This document shows, piece after piece, positions 1-5,958 of a stretch of 7,179 nucleotides of DNA (position 1 is its first letter; every line of letters begins with the position of its first letter). The stretch spans positions 1 to 7,179 of the forward strand of contig NZ_CALHHT010000443.1 in assembly GCF_938031315.1 (NCBI RefSeq), given 5' to 3'. The notes below the pieces were generated by a model that was not told where the DNA came from, made no database searches, and saw only the letters and a program-made list of their open reading frames with translations. The position numbers and the translations under genes are program-made. This stretch comes from an uncultured Campylobacter sp. (lineage in GTDB: Bacteria; Campylobacterota; Campylobacteria; Campylobacterales; Campylobacteraceae).

Positions 1-1
1 T

Positions 2-1339
2 GAAAACAGGAAGGTTAAAGTGGCAGTTGGGCACGATGCAAGGCATACAGGACCTAAATTTTCAGAAGTTATAAGAAAGACCTTGATGGAAATGGGAATT
101 GATGTATATGACTGCGGAATGTCAATAACACCGTCGCTTTTTATGGCTACGATATTTGAGGATTATAAAGCTGATGGTGCAATGATGATAACTGCCAGCC
201 ATTTACCGAGCTACTACAATGGAATTAAATTTTTTACGAAAAATGGGGGACTTCAAAAAAGTGATGTTAATGAATTTCTAGAAATGGCCGAAAAACAAGA
301 AGAAAATTTGATTAAAGAAGAAAAAGGTGTAGAAATTGTAAAAAATCTAGCAGATGACTATGCTTCATATATATGCGAACTAATAAAAAATAAAATTGGG
401 AAAGGGGATAAACCGCTAGAAAATTTAAGGATAGTGATTGATGCAGGAAATGGAGCTGCAGGATTTTTTGCTAAAAAGGTAATAGAAGTTTTGGGTGGAG
501 ATACTACTGGAAGCCAATTTTTAAATCCTGATGGTAACTTTCCAAATCATATTCCGAATCCTGAAGCAAAAGAAGCGATAGAATCGATAAAAAAAGCAGT
601 TCTTGATAATAATGCAGATTTTGGAATAATATTTGATGCAGATGGAGATAGAAGCGCCTTTATAGATAAGAATGGACGTGAAATTAACAGAAATAACCTT
701 ATCGCATTGCTTAGTGAAATATTGTTAAAAGAACATTCTGGTGGGATAATTGTAACAGATTCGATTACATCAGCAGGGCTAAAAGAGTTTATAGAAAATC
801 GTGGCGGGATTCATCACAGATTCCAGCGAGGATATAAAAACGTAATAAACGAATCTATAAGACTGAATAACGAAGGAAAGTATTCTCCTCTTGCTATAGA
901 AACATCAGGACATGCCGCATTTAAAGAAAATTATTTTCTTGATGATGGAGCATATATGGCTGCAAGGCTTTTGGTTCAGCTTGTAGAGAGCAGGGAAAAA
1001 GGCATTGAATTTACAGATGTTTTAAATGAGCTGTCTGAGCCTGCTGAGGAAATAGAAATAAGAATTCCTATAAAAGATAAAGATTTTCGGGCTTGTGGAG
1101 AAAAAATTGTGGAAAACTTTAGGGAATATGCTGAAAAAAAAGAAGATTGGAGTCTAGAAAATCCTAACTATGAAGGTGTAAGAGTAAATGTAGGTCAAAA
1201 AAGCTGGTTTTTAATCAGATTATCTCTGCATGAACCACTTTTGTGCGTTAATATAGAAGCGGAAAAAGAAGGAATGGGGAATGATATTTTAGAAGAATTG
1301 AAGGATTATTTAAAAAAATACGAAAAAATAGAAGTTTAA
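2..1339 (+). CDS. Phosphohexomutase (phosphoglucomutase/phosphomannomutase family), 5' partial
   Basis: This enzyme moves phosphate between C1 and C6 of a hexose phosphate (glucose or mannose) in the cytosol, feeding glycolysis and cell-surface sugar synthesis. The frame is open to the left edge, and the residues before the GTG at 20 continue the first strand of domain 1, so the gene is truncated. Roughly 60-70 N-terminal residues appear to be missing. Counting from the GTG at 20, the active-site loop TASHLP holds the phosphoserine Ser60, the metal loop DADGDR is at 206-211, the sugar-binding loop ETSGH at 294-298, and the phosphate-binding RLSLHEP at 400-406. All four functional loops are therefore present. 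TASHLP (rather than TASHNP) and ETSGH (rather than GExSGH) place it in a less usual branch, so sugar specificity cannot be read. It ends in TAA at 1337 with no hairpin directly after it. Confidence 0.9.
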   Translation, partial: ENRKVKVAVGHDARHTGPKFSEVIRKTLMEMGIDVYDCGMSITPSLFMATIFEDYKADGAMMITASHLPSYYNGIKFFTKNGGLQKSDVNEFLEMAEKQEENLIKEEKGVEIVKNLADDYASYICELIKNKIGKGDKPLENLRIVIDAGNGAAGFFAKKVIEVLGGDTTGSQFLNPDGNFPNHIPNPEAKEAIESIKKAVLDNNADFGIIFDADGDRSAFIDKNGREINRNNLIALLSEILLKEHSGGIIVTDSITSAGLKEFIENRGGIHHRFQRGYKNVINESIRLNNEGKYSPLAIETSGHAAFKENYFLDDGAYMAARLLVQLVESREKGIEFTDVLNELSEPAEEIEIRIPIKDKDFRACGEKIVENFREYAEKKEDWSLENPNYEGVRVNVGQKSWFLIRLSLHEPLLCVNIEAEKEGMGNDILEELKDYLKKYEKIEV

Positions 1340-1365
1340 AAAAAAATAAAAATTAAAAAAAGGTA

Positions 1366-1393
1366 TTGATAAAATTTATAAATGTGGTAAAAT
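1366..1393 (+). promoter_or_regulatory. Predicted sigma-70 type promoter of the small RNA/leader
   Basis: A TTGATA -35 box (1366-1371) and a TAAAAT -10 box (1388-1393) are separated by 16 bases. They begin 26 bases after the mutase stop codon and predict a start near 1400. The transcript would run into the hairpins and terminator at 1400-1480. Boxes are seen by eye only; promoters in AT-rich DNA are easily over-called. Confidence 0.5.
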
Positions 1394-1398
1394 ATAGA

Positions 1399-1480
1399 AG
1401 GGTTTATTACCCACTCTAACTTAAATTAGCTAAATAGTTCTTTAGCAGAAAAAACTGATTAAATTCAGTTTTTTTTCTTT
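1399..1480 (+). ncRNA. Candidate small RNA or attenuated leader of about 80 nt
   Basis: Between the mutase and adk lies a unit with its own promoter and terminator but no credible reading frame. Hairpins in order: GGGT/ACCC (1400-1403 with 1409-1412), CTAA/TTAG (1416-1419 with 1426-1429), a perfect GCTAAA/TTTAGC stem (1429-1434 with 1441-1446), then the terminator stem. AGTTCTTT (1436-1443) can also pair with AAAAAACT (1449-1456), seven of eight bases matching. That pairing would break both the third hairpin and the terminator, so the layout resembles an attenuator with an antiterminator. Because adk has a promoter of its own downstream, the product could equally be a free-standing small RNA. 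I do not recognise a known RNA family. Confidence 0.45.
1449..1480 (+). terminator. Rho-independent terminator upstream of adk
   Basis: A perfect 10-bp stem, AAAAAACTGA (1449-1458) with TCAGTTTTTT (1465-1474), has a 6-base loop and runs into an almost pure T tract to about 1482. The A-rich left arm means it could also act on minus-strand transcripts. It would end the small transcript starting near 1400 and any read-through from the mutase gene. Confidence 0.8.
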
Positions 1481-1514
1481 TTTGGTTATTTTTTTGAAAA
1501 TTTAAAAAAGAAAA

Positions 1515-1543
1515 TTGAAAAATGGCTTTTAAAATGTTAAAAT
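1515..1543 (+). promoter_or_regulatory. Predicted adk promoter with extended -10
   Basis: TTGAAA (1515-1520) and TAAAAT (1538-1543) are spaced by exactly 17 bases. A TG at 1535-1536 one base before the -10 gives the extended -10 form. The predicted start near 1550 lies just downstream of the terminator, so adk would be transcribed independently of the mutase, with a 5' leader of about 57 bases. Confidence 0.6.
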
Positions 1544-1567
1544 TAGATGTGAAAAAATAAATTTGGA

Positions 1568-1606
1568 AAGGAGCGGTATTTAATTTTAAATATCGGATAA
1601 ATAATT
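1568..1606 (+). promoter_or_regulatory. adk translation start region: distant Shine-Dalgarno plus intervening hairpin
   Basis: The only strong Shine-Dalgarno, AAGGAG at 1568-1573, is 33 bases before the adk ATG, far beyond normal spacing. Between them GGTATTTA (1575-1582) pairs along all 8 positions with TAAATATC (1587-1594), one pair being G-U, around a 4-base loop. If folded, the effective spacer falls to about 13 bases. A stop codon in frame at 1598-1600 rules out an earlier ATG, GTG or TTG start. A weak GGA at 1595-1597 is the only nearer candidate. Confidence 0.5.
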
Positions 1607-2236
1607 ATGAATATAGTGTTATTTGGAGCACCTGGAGCAGGAAAAGGAACTCAGGCAAAGGAATTAATTCAAAAATATGAAATTCCTCAAATTTCGACAG
1701 GAGACATTTTGAGAGCTGCAATTGCAAACAAGACTCCGTTAGGACTGGAAGCAAAAAAATTGATGGATGAAGGGAAATTGGTTTCTGATGATATTGTAAA
1801 TGGGCTTGTGGAAGCAAGATTACAGGAAGATGACTGTAAAAAAGGATTTATTTTGGATGGATTTCCAAGAACAGTGGCTCAAGCTGAAGAACTTGACAAA
1901 ATTTTGGCAAAATCAAATAGAGAAATTGAAAAAGTAATCGCACTTGAAGTTAGCGATGAAGAAATTATTGAAAGAATCACAGGAAGAAGAGTATCGAAAA
2001 AAACAGGTAAAATTTATCACATAAAATATAATCCGCCAGTTGATGAAAATCCAGAAGATTTGGAACAAAGGGCAGATGATAATGAAGAAACAGTGAAAAA
2101 AAGACTTGCAGTTTACAACGAACAGACAGCACCAGTATTGGATTTTTACAAAAAACAAAATAAAGTTTACAGTGTAGATGGTGCAAAAAAACTGGAAGAA
2201 ATTACAAAAGATATAATTGATATTTTGGAAAAATAA
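1607..2236 (+). CDS. adk: Adenylate kinase
   Basis: Adenylate kinase converts ATP + AMP to 2 ADP in the cytosol and sets adenylate energy balance; it is essential in most bacteria. The 209-residue product has the usual bacterial length. The P-loop GAPGAGKGT is at residues 7-15 (Lys13), the AMP-site STGD at 30-33 with Arg36, and LDGFPRT at 83-89 with Arg88. The LID domain starts at GRRV and includes NPPVDENP and RADDNEETVKKRL. It lacks the four-cysteine zinc site found in many Gram-positive enzymes, so this is the zinc-free long form as in E. coli. The ATG at 1607 is the only ordinary start codon in frame before the family's N-terminal MNIVLFGAPG. It has its own promoter, and no clear terminator separates it from map. 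Confidence 0.97.
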   Translation: MNIVLFGAPGAGKGTQAKELIQKYEIPQISTGDILRAAIANKTPLGLEAKKLMDEGKLVSDDIVNGLVEARLQEDDCKKGFILDGFPRTVAQAEELDKILAKSNREIEKVIALEVSDEEIIERITGRRVSKKTGKIYHIKYNPPVDENPEDLEQRADDNEETVKKRLAVYNEQTAPVLDFYKKQNKVYSVDGAKKLEEITKDIIDILEK

Positions 2237-2269
2237 AATATAGCCTTATTCAAGAACTATAAATTATAA

Positions 2270-2293
2270 AGCAAGGCAGCTTGATTCCTTGTT
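2270..2293. repeat. Intergenic repeat, copy A
   Basis: This copy contains CAAGG (2272-2276) facing CCTTG (2287-2291), then the core TTGATTCCTTGTT at 2281-2293. It shares the left half, CAAGxxAGCTTGA, with copy B at 2388-2417, and its core differs from the core of B and C by two bases. It lies 34 bases after the adk stop. Confidence 0.45.
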
Positions 2294-2321
2294 CAAATAA
2301 AATATATGTTGTTGAACATAT
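2291..2321. other. Alternative hairpins after adk without a U tract
   Basis: ATATGTT (2304-2310) and AACATAT (2315-2321) form a 7-bp stem with a GTTG loop. GTTCAA (2291-2296) can instead pair with TTGAAC (2312-2317). No T run follows, so this is not a typical intrinsic terminator; it may stabilise the 3' end or have no role. Confidence 0.3.
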
Positions 2322-2387
2322 CTAATAGAATTAATTTTAATACTAAATCTCATTTAAAAATAGAAGTTATATTTTATATTATTTGCT

Positions 2388-2417
2388 AACAAGAGAGCTT
2401 GACCTTGACCCCTTGTA
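2388..2417. repeat. Intergenic repeat, copy B
   Basis: ACAAG (2389-2393) faces CTTGT (2412-2416). The core TTGACCCCTTGT (2405-2416) is the exact reverse complement of 3762-3773. Compared with copy A it carries an extra 6 bases, apparently a tandem doubling of CTTGAC. Confidence 0.55.
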
Positions 2418-2434
2418 AAGAAATTTAGAATTAG

Positions 2435-2464
2435 TTTACTGTTTAAAATGGGAAATAGTATAAA
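2435..2464 (+). promoter_or_regulatory. Possible map promoter
   Basis: TTTACT (2435-2440) and TATAAA (2459-2464) are 18 bases apart, about 50 bases before the map start codon. The -35 matches only four of six consensus bases. Read-through from adk is an alternative source of map message, as there is no good terminator between the two genes. Confidence 0.35.
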
Positions 2465-2515
2465 TTGTTATCAATATTTAAATTAAAAAAAGAAATTTAG
2501 AAAGAAGAAGAAAAA

Positions 2516-3289
2516 ATGATAATTTACAAAACATTAGATGAAATAAAAAAAATAAAAAAAGCTAATGAAATAATCGCAAGACTTTTTGAAGATGTATTGC
2601 CAAAATATGTAAAAGCTGGAATAAGCACTTATGAACTTGATCAAATAGCAGAAGATTACATTAGAAGCCAAGGAGCAATTCCAGGAACGAAGGGTTACGA
2701 TGTGGGACATCCATATCCTCCTTATCCAGCCGCAACTTGTATTTCTGTAAACGAAGTTGTCGTACACGGTATTCCAAGCAAAAAGCAGATACTGAAGGAA
2801 GGGGATATTCTGACAGTTGACACAGTTACAGTGCTTGACGGCTATTTTGGCGATGCAGCAATTACTTATGCTGTTGGAGAAATTGATGAAACTTCTAAAA
2901 AACTTATGGAAGTTACTGAAAAGGCAAGAGATATCGGAATTGAAGTGGCACGTGCCGGAAACAGAATTGGAGATATTGGGCATGCTATTCAGGAATATGT
3001 AGAGAGCTTTGGATTCTCACTTGTAAGAGATTTTGCAGGGCATGGAGTAGGAAAGGAAATGCACGAAGACCCAATTATTCCAAATTATGGAAGAGCTGGA
3101 ACTGGAGCTAAAATTGAAAACGGAATGGTAATTACAGTTGAGCCAATGGTAAATGTTGGAACTTATAAAGTGAAGATATTGCCTGATATGTGGACTGCCG
3201 TTACAAAAGATGGAAAACGTTCAGCCCAATATGAACACAGTTTTGCCATTATTGATGGAAAGCCTGTAATTTTAAGTGTAAGAGATTAA
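2516..3289 (+). CDS. map: Methionine aminopeptidase, type I
   Basis: This metalloenzyme removes the initiator methionine from new proteins in the cytosol after deformylation and is normally essential. The 257 residues match type I enzymes (E. coli 264). The five metal ligands are all visible: Asp102 and Asp113 (in VDTVTVLDGYFGD), His176 (AGHGVG), Glu209 (VEPM) and Glu240 (QYEHS). The substrate histidines appear as His84 and His183. There is no N-terminal zinc finger or SH3-like extension. Compared with E. coli, the loop before NEVVVHGIP is a few residues longer and proline/tyrosine rich (GHPYPPYP, 64-71). The ATG at 2516 follows a weak purine-rich ribosome site (AAGAAG, 2505-2510). The gene sits 279 bases after adk, a common neighbour, and 37 bases before the next gene. 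Confidence 0.96.
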   Translation: MIIYKTLDEIKKIKKANEIIARLFEDVLPKYVKAGISTYELDQIAEDYIRSQGAIPGTKGYDVGHPYPPYPAATCISVNEVVVHGIPSKKQILKEGDILTVDTVTVLDGYFGDAAITYAVGEIDETSKKLMEVTEKARDIGIEVARAGNRIGDIGHAIQEYVESFGFSLVRDFAGHGVGKEMHEDPIIPNYGRAGTGAKIENGMVITVEPMVNVGTYKVKILPDMWTAVTKDGKRSAQYEHSFAIIDGKPVILSVRD

Positions 3290-3311
3290 TAAAAAATTAA
3301 AAATATAATGA

Positions 3312-3319
3312 AGGGAGAG
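3312..3319 (+). promoter_or_regulatory. Shine-Dalgarno supporting a TTG start
   Basis: AGGGAGAG, with GGAG at 3314-3317, lies 9 bases before the TTG at 3327. No ATG in this frame gives the conserved N-terminus, so this site decides the TTG start of the DUF1304-type gene. Confidence 0.65.
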
Positions 3320-3326
3320 AATTAGA

Positions 3327-3704
3327 TTGAGCATACTGGCATTCATATTAATATTATTCGTGGCAATAGAGCATTATTACATATTAATTCTTGAAATGTA
3401 CCTGAACGAAAGCAAATCCATCCAAAAAAACTTTGGATTGGAACTAGACTTTCTAAAAGATGAACGTGTAAAAAAAATGCTGGCAAATCAAGGACTATAC
3501 AACGGTTTTCTTGCCTCAGGATTAATGTGGAGTTTAACCGAAAGCGGAGAATTTCAATTTCAAATTGCAATTTTCTTCCTGATTTGTATTATCTGTGCAG
3601 CAATCTATGGTTCTGTAACAGTTTCTAAAAAAATCTTTTTATTGCAGGGAATACCTGCATTAATGGCTTTTATTTTATTGTTATTGCCATTGATAATTTC
3701 ATAA
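3327..3704 (+). CDS. DUF1304-type small integral membrane protein
   Basis: This is a 125-residue hydrophobic protein of unknown function. Two motifs typical of DUF1304 proteins as I know them are present: EHYYILILEM (15-24) and NQGLYNGFLASGL (54-66). Hydrophobic segments at about 1-23, 55-72, 78-96 and 103-124 suggest four membrane helices with a charged loop (about 27-52) between the first two, so it should sit in the cytoplasmic membrane. The length is normal for the family. It starts at TTG with a good Shine-Dalgarno, lies 37 bases after map on the same strand and probably shares its message. The strong terminator after it marks the end of that unit. No biochemical role is assigned and the link to map may be only positional. 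Confidence 0.8.
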   Translation: MSILAFILILFVAIEHYYILILEMYLNESKSIQKNFGLELDFLKDERVKKMLANQGLYNGFLASGLMWSLTESGEFQFQIAIFFLICIICAAIYGSVTVSKKIFLLQGIPALMAFILLLLPLIIS

Positions 3705-3715
3705 TTTTATAAATG

Positions 3716-3751
3716 CACCTAAACTGAAGAAAAGTTTTAGGTGTATTTTTT
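3716..3751 (+). terminator. Rho-independent terminator of the map unit
   Basis: CACCTAAACT (3717-3725 region) pairs with AGTTTTAGGTG (3733-3743) with one bulged T and a GAAGAAA-type loop, followed by TATTTTTT. It begins 12 bases after the stop of the DUF1304-type gene. On the minus strand the stem remains but the tail is weaker, so it may serve the convergent gene at 3819-4988 only poorly. Confidence 0.85.
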
Positions 3752-3760
3752 GTAAATAAT

Positions 3761-3794
3761 AACAAGGGGTCAATAACCCCCCTGCTACAAGTTT
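3761..3794. repeat. Intergenic repeat, copy C (inverted) with GGGGT/ACCCC hairpin
   Basis: ACAAGGGGTCAA (3762-3773) is the exact reverse complement of the core of copy B. Within it GGGGT (3766-3770) pairs with ACCCC (3776-3780) around CAATA, and CAAG sits at both ends (3763-3766 and 3788-3791). It lies between the two convergent genes, after the plus-strand terminator, and could help end the minus-strand transcript. Confidence 0.5.
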
Positions 3795-3818
3795 ATTCGC
3801 AAAATCTAATTTTAAAAA

Positions 3819-4988
3819 TTAACCTTTTATATGTTTTTTACTATTTTTATCAGGATTTTCAATTTTATCCTTCTCTTTTTTTCTTTCATTTTTTAGAACT
3901 TCATCCAACAGTTTAATTACTCTTGTATTTTCAAAATCCTTTCTATATTTGTTTACTACACTTTCATCAGCAACTGCAAGCATTTGGGCAACAGCTAGAT
4001 AAAGTTCCAGTTCTGACTGCTCGTTAAAGTATACATCTTCATAACTTACATCCTTTGTTGAAACGTTGTCTAAATAATATTTTACTGCACTTCCCACTCC
4101 ATAATTCATCATATTTTTAGCTATCTCTATTTCTGCGATTTTTAACTCAAATCCTCTTACATAATCATTTGGAATACCAAATTCCTTTTGATTTTTATCA
4201 ATTTTAAAATAATCTACTATTCGTTTATATTTGCTGGCTTCCTCTTTTTGACTTTTTATAGTGTCTTTTCCATCGTCAAGGATTTCCTTTATACTTTCAG
4301 AATAAGTTTTACTATCTTCTTCAGTATCTTCTGCTTCATCCAAATCATCACTTTCATCTTCATTTTTATTTTGTATAATTCCATTTTTTTCATCGTATAA
4401 AAATCCATCTGGAAGATCATTCGCTTCATTATTTGTACTGTTATCTTCTTCATTTAAATAATCTCCCAATGTATTAATAAATGAAATCATCTCCAAATTA
4501 TCATTTAATATTTCAACCAAATCCATAACTGGAGTTCCTTTATAGCTTCGCTTTAAAAGATTATAATATTTTTTAGCAATTTTTTCATCACCTTTTAGTT
4601 TGTAATAGCTCCATTCATTTGACAATCTATCAAATTTTGACGAGTATTTTGAAATTTTGTCCATATATTGTCTTGCTTTTTTAAAATCCTTTTGGTCTCC
4701 AATCATATATGCACCAGCAATAGTTGCTCCCAATGTTTCGTTTCTCTCATCTTTTTCATAAATTTCCTTCAGTTTTAGAAAATCATCATTTTCTTTTCCA
4801 TCTTCTGTAAAAAAATTTTTTTCATCTTTAATATCATATTCAAATTTTATTGTTTCATCAATAACACTTTGCTTTATACCAATTTTTGAAAGCCTGTCCT
4901 GTATAAGTTCAGCTCTAGTATATGCTGGTAATTCGTATCCTAAAGAAAAAAATACTGGCAATGATAATGATACAAAAATTTTTTTCAT
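3819..4988 (-). CDS. Exported TPR-like protein of unknown function with acidic linker
   Basis: I do not recognise this 389-residue protein. The N-terminus (MKK, then a hydrophobic stretch at 4-17, possible cleavage near TRA at 24-26) looks like a signal peptide without a lipobox cysteine, suggesting export to the periplasm or surface. Residues about 86-116 and 120-153 resemble two TPR-like helical hairpins, the second with NEWSYYKLKGD...A..YY......P spacing. A low-complexity acidic linker covers about 179-226; 209-226 is NEDESDDLDEAEDTEEDS. A second, probably helical part (about 228-365) follows, then a lysine-rich tail (366-389). Such repeats usually mediate protein contacts; no catalytic motif is visible. 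AAAGGA close upstream of the ATG supports the start. It converges on the DUF1304-type gene and has AT-rich codon use like the other left-hand genes. Confidence 0.75.
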   Translation of the reverse strand: MKKIFVSLSLPVFFSLGYELPAYTRAELIQDRLSKIGIKQSVIDETIKFEYDIKDEKNFFTEDGKENDDFLKLKEIYEKDERNETLGATIAGAYMIGDQKDFKKARQYMDKISKYSSKFDRLSNEWSYYKLKGDEKIAKKYYNLLKRSYKGTPVMDLVEILNDNLEMISFINTLGDYLNEEDNSTNNEANDLPDGFLYDEKNGIIQNKNEDESDDLDEAEDTEEDSKTYSESIKEILDDGKDTIKSQKEEASKYKRIVDYFKIDKNQKEFGIPNDYVRGFELKIAEIEIAKNMMNYGVGSAVKYYLDNVSTKDVSYEDVYFNEQSELELYLAVAQMLAVADESVVNKYRKDFENTRVIKLLDEVLKNERKKEKDKIENPDKNSKKHIKG

Positions 4989-5015
4989 AAAAATCCTTTT
5001 TTTGAAATTTTAAGA

Positions 5016-5044
5016 ATTTTACAAAATATACTCTTATTTATTAA
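5016..5044 (-). promoter_or_regulatory. Possible promoter of the TPR-like gene
   Basis: On the minus strand TTAATA (5044-5039) and TAAAAT (5021-5016) are 17 bases apart, about 28 bases before the ATG, with the Shine-Dalgarno AAAGGA between. The -35 box falls inside the palindrome at the composition break, so if the join is artificial the true upstream sequence may differ. Confidence 0.35.
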
Positions 5045-5052
5045 TAAATCGC
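5035..5052. other. Composition break / probable join of two genomes
   Basis: To the left all DNA is near 30% G+C; to the right it is near 50% from the first GC-rich word, CGCGC at about 5050, through to the window end. Codon use and spacer vocabulary change at the same place. The break sits in the spacer between the start of the TPR-like gene and the end of modD, and includes the perfect palindrome TTTATTAATAAA (5037-5048). No transposase, tRNA or integrase gene is nearby. A chimeric assembly is the simplest reading; lateral transfer is possible. Confidence 0.7.
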
Positions 5053-5104
5053 GCTTTTTATCCCTTGGCTTAGCATGCCGCGCCTTAAATTTAAAATTTA
5101 ATAT

Positions 5105-5956
5105 TTAGATAAACTCTATCTTTCCGCCTAGATCGCACACGCCCTGATTCCAAACTGCCGAGCTTACGAGCACGTCCGCGCCGGTAGCCGCAAACTCGGC
5201 GCAGTTATTTTTATTTATGCCGCCCGCAGCGCAAATTTTAATCTGCGGCGCCGTTTCATCGCGCCTCAAAACGCAGGCTCTAAGCTCGCTAGGGCTCATC
5301 TTATCGCACATTATCGCATCGGGTACGTAGCCTAAGAGCTCGCTAAATTCGCGCTCGCTCGCCACTTCGATCATGATCTTTCGCTCGGGCGCGCGCTCTT
5401 TAAATTTAGCGATCTGCGCGCAAAACTCGCTAAAGCTTGCAAACGCGCGAATGTGGTTTGAAAAAAATAGGACGCTGTCGTGCAGCCCCAGGCGGTGCAT
5501 CGTCCCGCCGCCCGCGATCAGCGCATTTACGCAAAGCTCCTTCGCAAAAGGAAAGCTCTTGCGCGTCGCACCCAGCACGCAGCGCGGATTCGCCTCTCGC
5601 ATCAGCGCAACCATCTCGTGCGCGTAAGTAGAAATTTTGCATGAGTACTCAAACACGATCTGAACGATCTTCCAAGCTTTATGCAAGCTCTCGAAGCTCC
5701 CCTGCGTGCTAAAAATTTCATCCCCCGAGCAAAATGCGCTTCCCTCGCGCGCTAGATGCTGCGTCTCGCAACCAAAGCGCGCCGCTACCTCGCGCGCAAT
5801 CTGCCCGCCGCTAAAGATCAGATCCTGTCTCGTTACGATCGAAAGGCGCGCGGGCGCGTTTAGATCCGCGCAGCCGCGTAAAAGCTCGGTCGTAAGGTCC
5901 AAAAACGCGCCGTCGCTAGCGATAAGATCATCGATTTTACTCTGCGAAATAAACAT
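5105..5956 (-). CDS. modD: ModD, NadC-like phosphoribosyltransferase
   Basis: The 283-residue product belongs to the quinolinate phosphoribosyltransferase (NadC) fold family and matches its ModD branch, named for frequent linkage to molybdate transport genes. Its substrate is not established. Family signs, in order: LDLTTELL (19-26), the helix HKAWKIVQIVFEYSCKI (92-108), the phosphate-binding TRKSFP (131-136), the glycine-rich turn AGGGTMHRLGLHD (148-160), the barrel strand KIMIEV, the CDKMSP segment, and near the C-terminus AAGGINKNN and ATGADVLVSSAVW. NadC itself usually has TRKTTPG here; TRKSFP and HRLGL favour ModD. The ATG lies 2 bases after the nitroreductase stop, so the two are co-transcribed and probably translationally coupled. 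Only a weak ribosome site (AGGC) is seen, inside the end of the upstream gene. No molybdate transporter gene is in view. The high G+C and codon use belong to the right-hand genome. Confidence 0.87.
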   Translation of the reverse strand: MFISQSKIDDLIASDGAFLDLTTELLRGCADLNAPARLSIVTRQDLIFSGGQIAREVAARFGCETQHLAREGSAFCSGDEIFSTQGSFESLHKAWKIVQIVFEYSCKISTYAHEMVALMREANPRCVLGATRKSFPFAKELCVNALIAGGGTMHRLGLHDSVLFFSNHIRAFASFSEFCAQIAKFKERAPERKIMIEVASEREFSELLGYVPDAIMCDKMSPSELRACVLRRDETAPQIKICAAGGINKNNCAEFAATGADVLVSSAVWNQGVCDLGGKIEFI

Positions 5957-5958
5957 AT

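Noticed and set aside
20..22. GTG at 20 as the true start of the phosphohexomutase
   Set aside because: The frame is open to the window edge, the preceding codons continue the conserved first strand, and there is no properly placed ribosome site; the gene is simply cut.
1399..1470. preQ1 riboswitch, suggested by the A-rich AAAAAACTGA tail and a TTCTTTAGC segment
   Set aside because: The first stem-loop lacks the conserved preQ1 loop bases and no pseudoknot pairing between tail and loop could be drawn; adk is also not a queuosine gene.
1574..1600. A leader peptide started from the strong AAGGAG at 1568
   Set aside because: No ATG, GTG or TTG lies at proper spacing; the nearest possible codon, ATT, is followed at once by TAA.
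2291..2321. Intrinsic terminator of adk
   Set aside because: The 7-bp AT-rich stem is not followed by a T tract.
2534..2983. A 149-codon minus-strand frame opposite map
   Set aside because: It is the antisense shadow of map, rich in Phe, Ser, Cys and Asn as expected from reverse translation of A-rich codons; map has all catalytic residues.
5105..5956. Naming the gene nadC (quinolinate phosphoribosyltransferase)
   Set aside because: TRKSFP and HRLGL segments and the overall pattern fit ModD better, and nadA/nadB are not adjacent.
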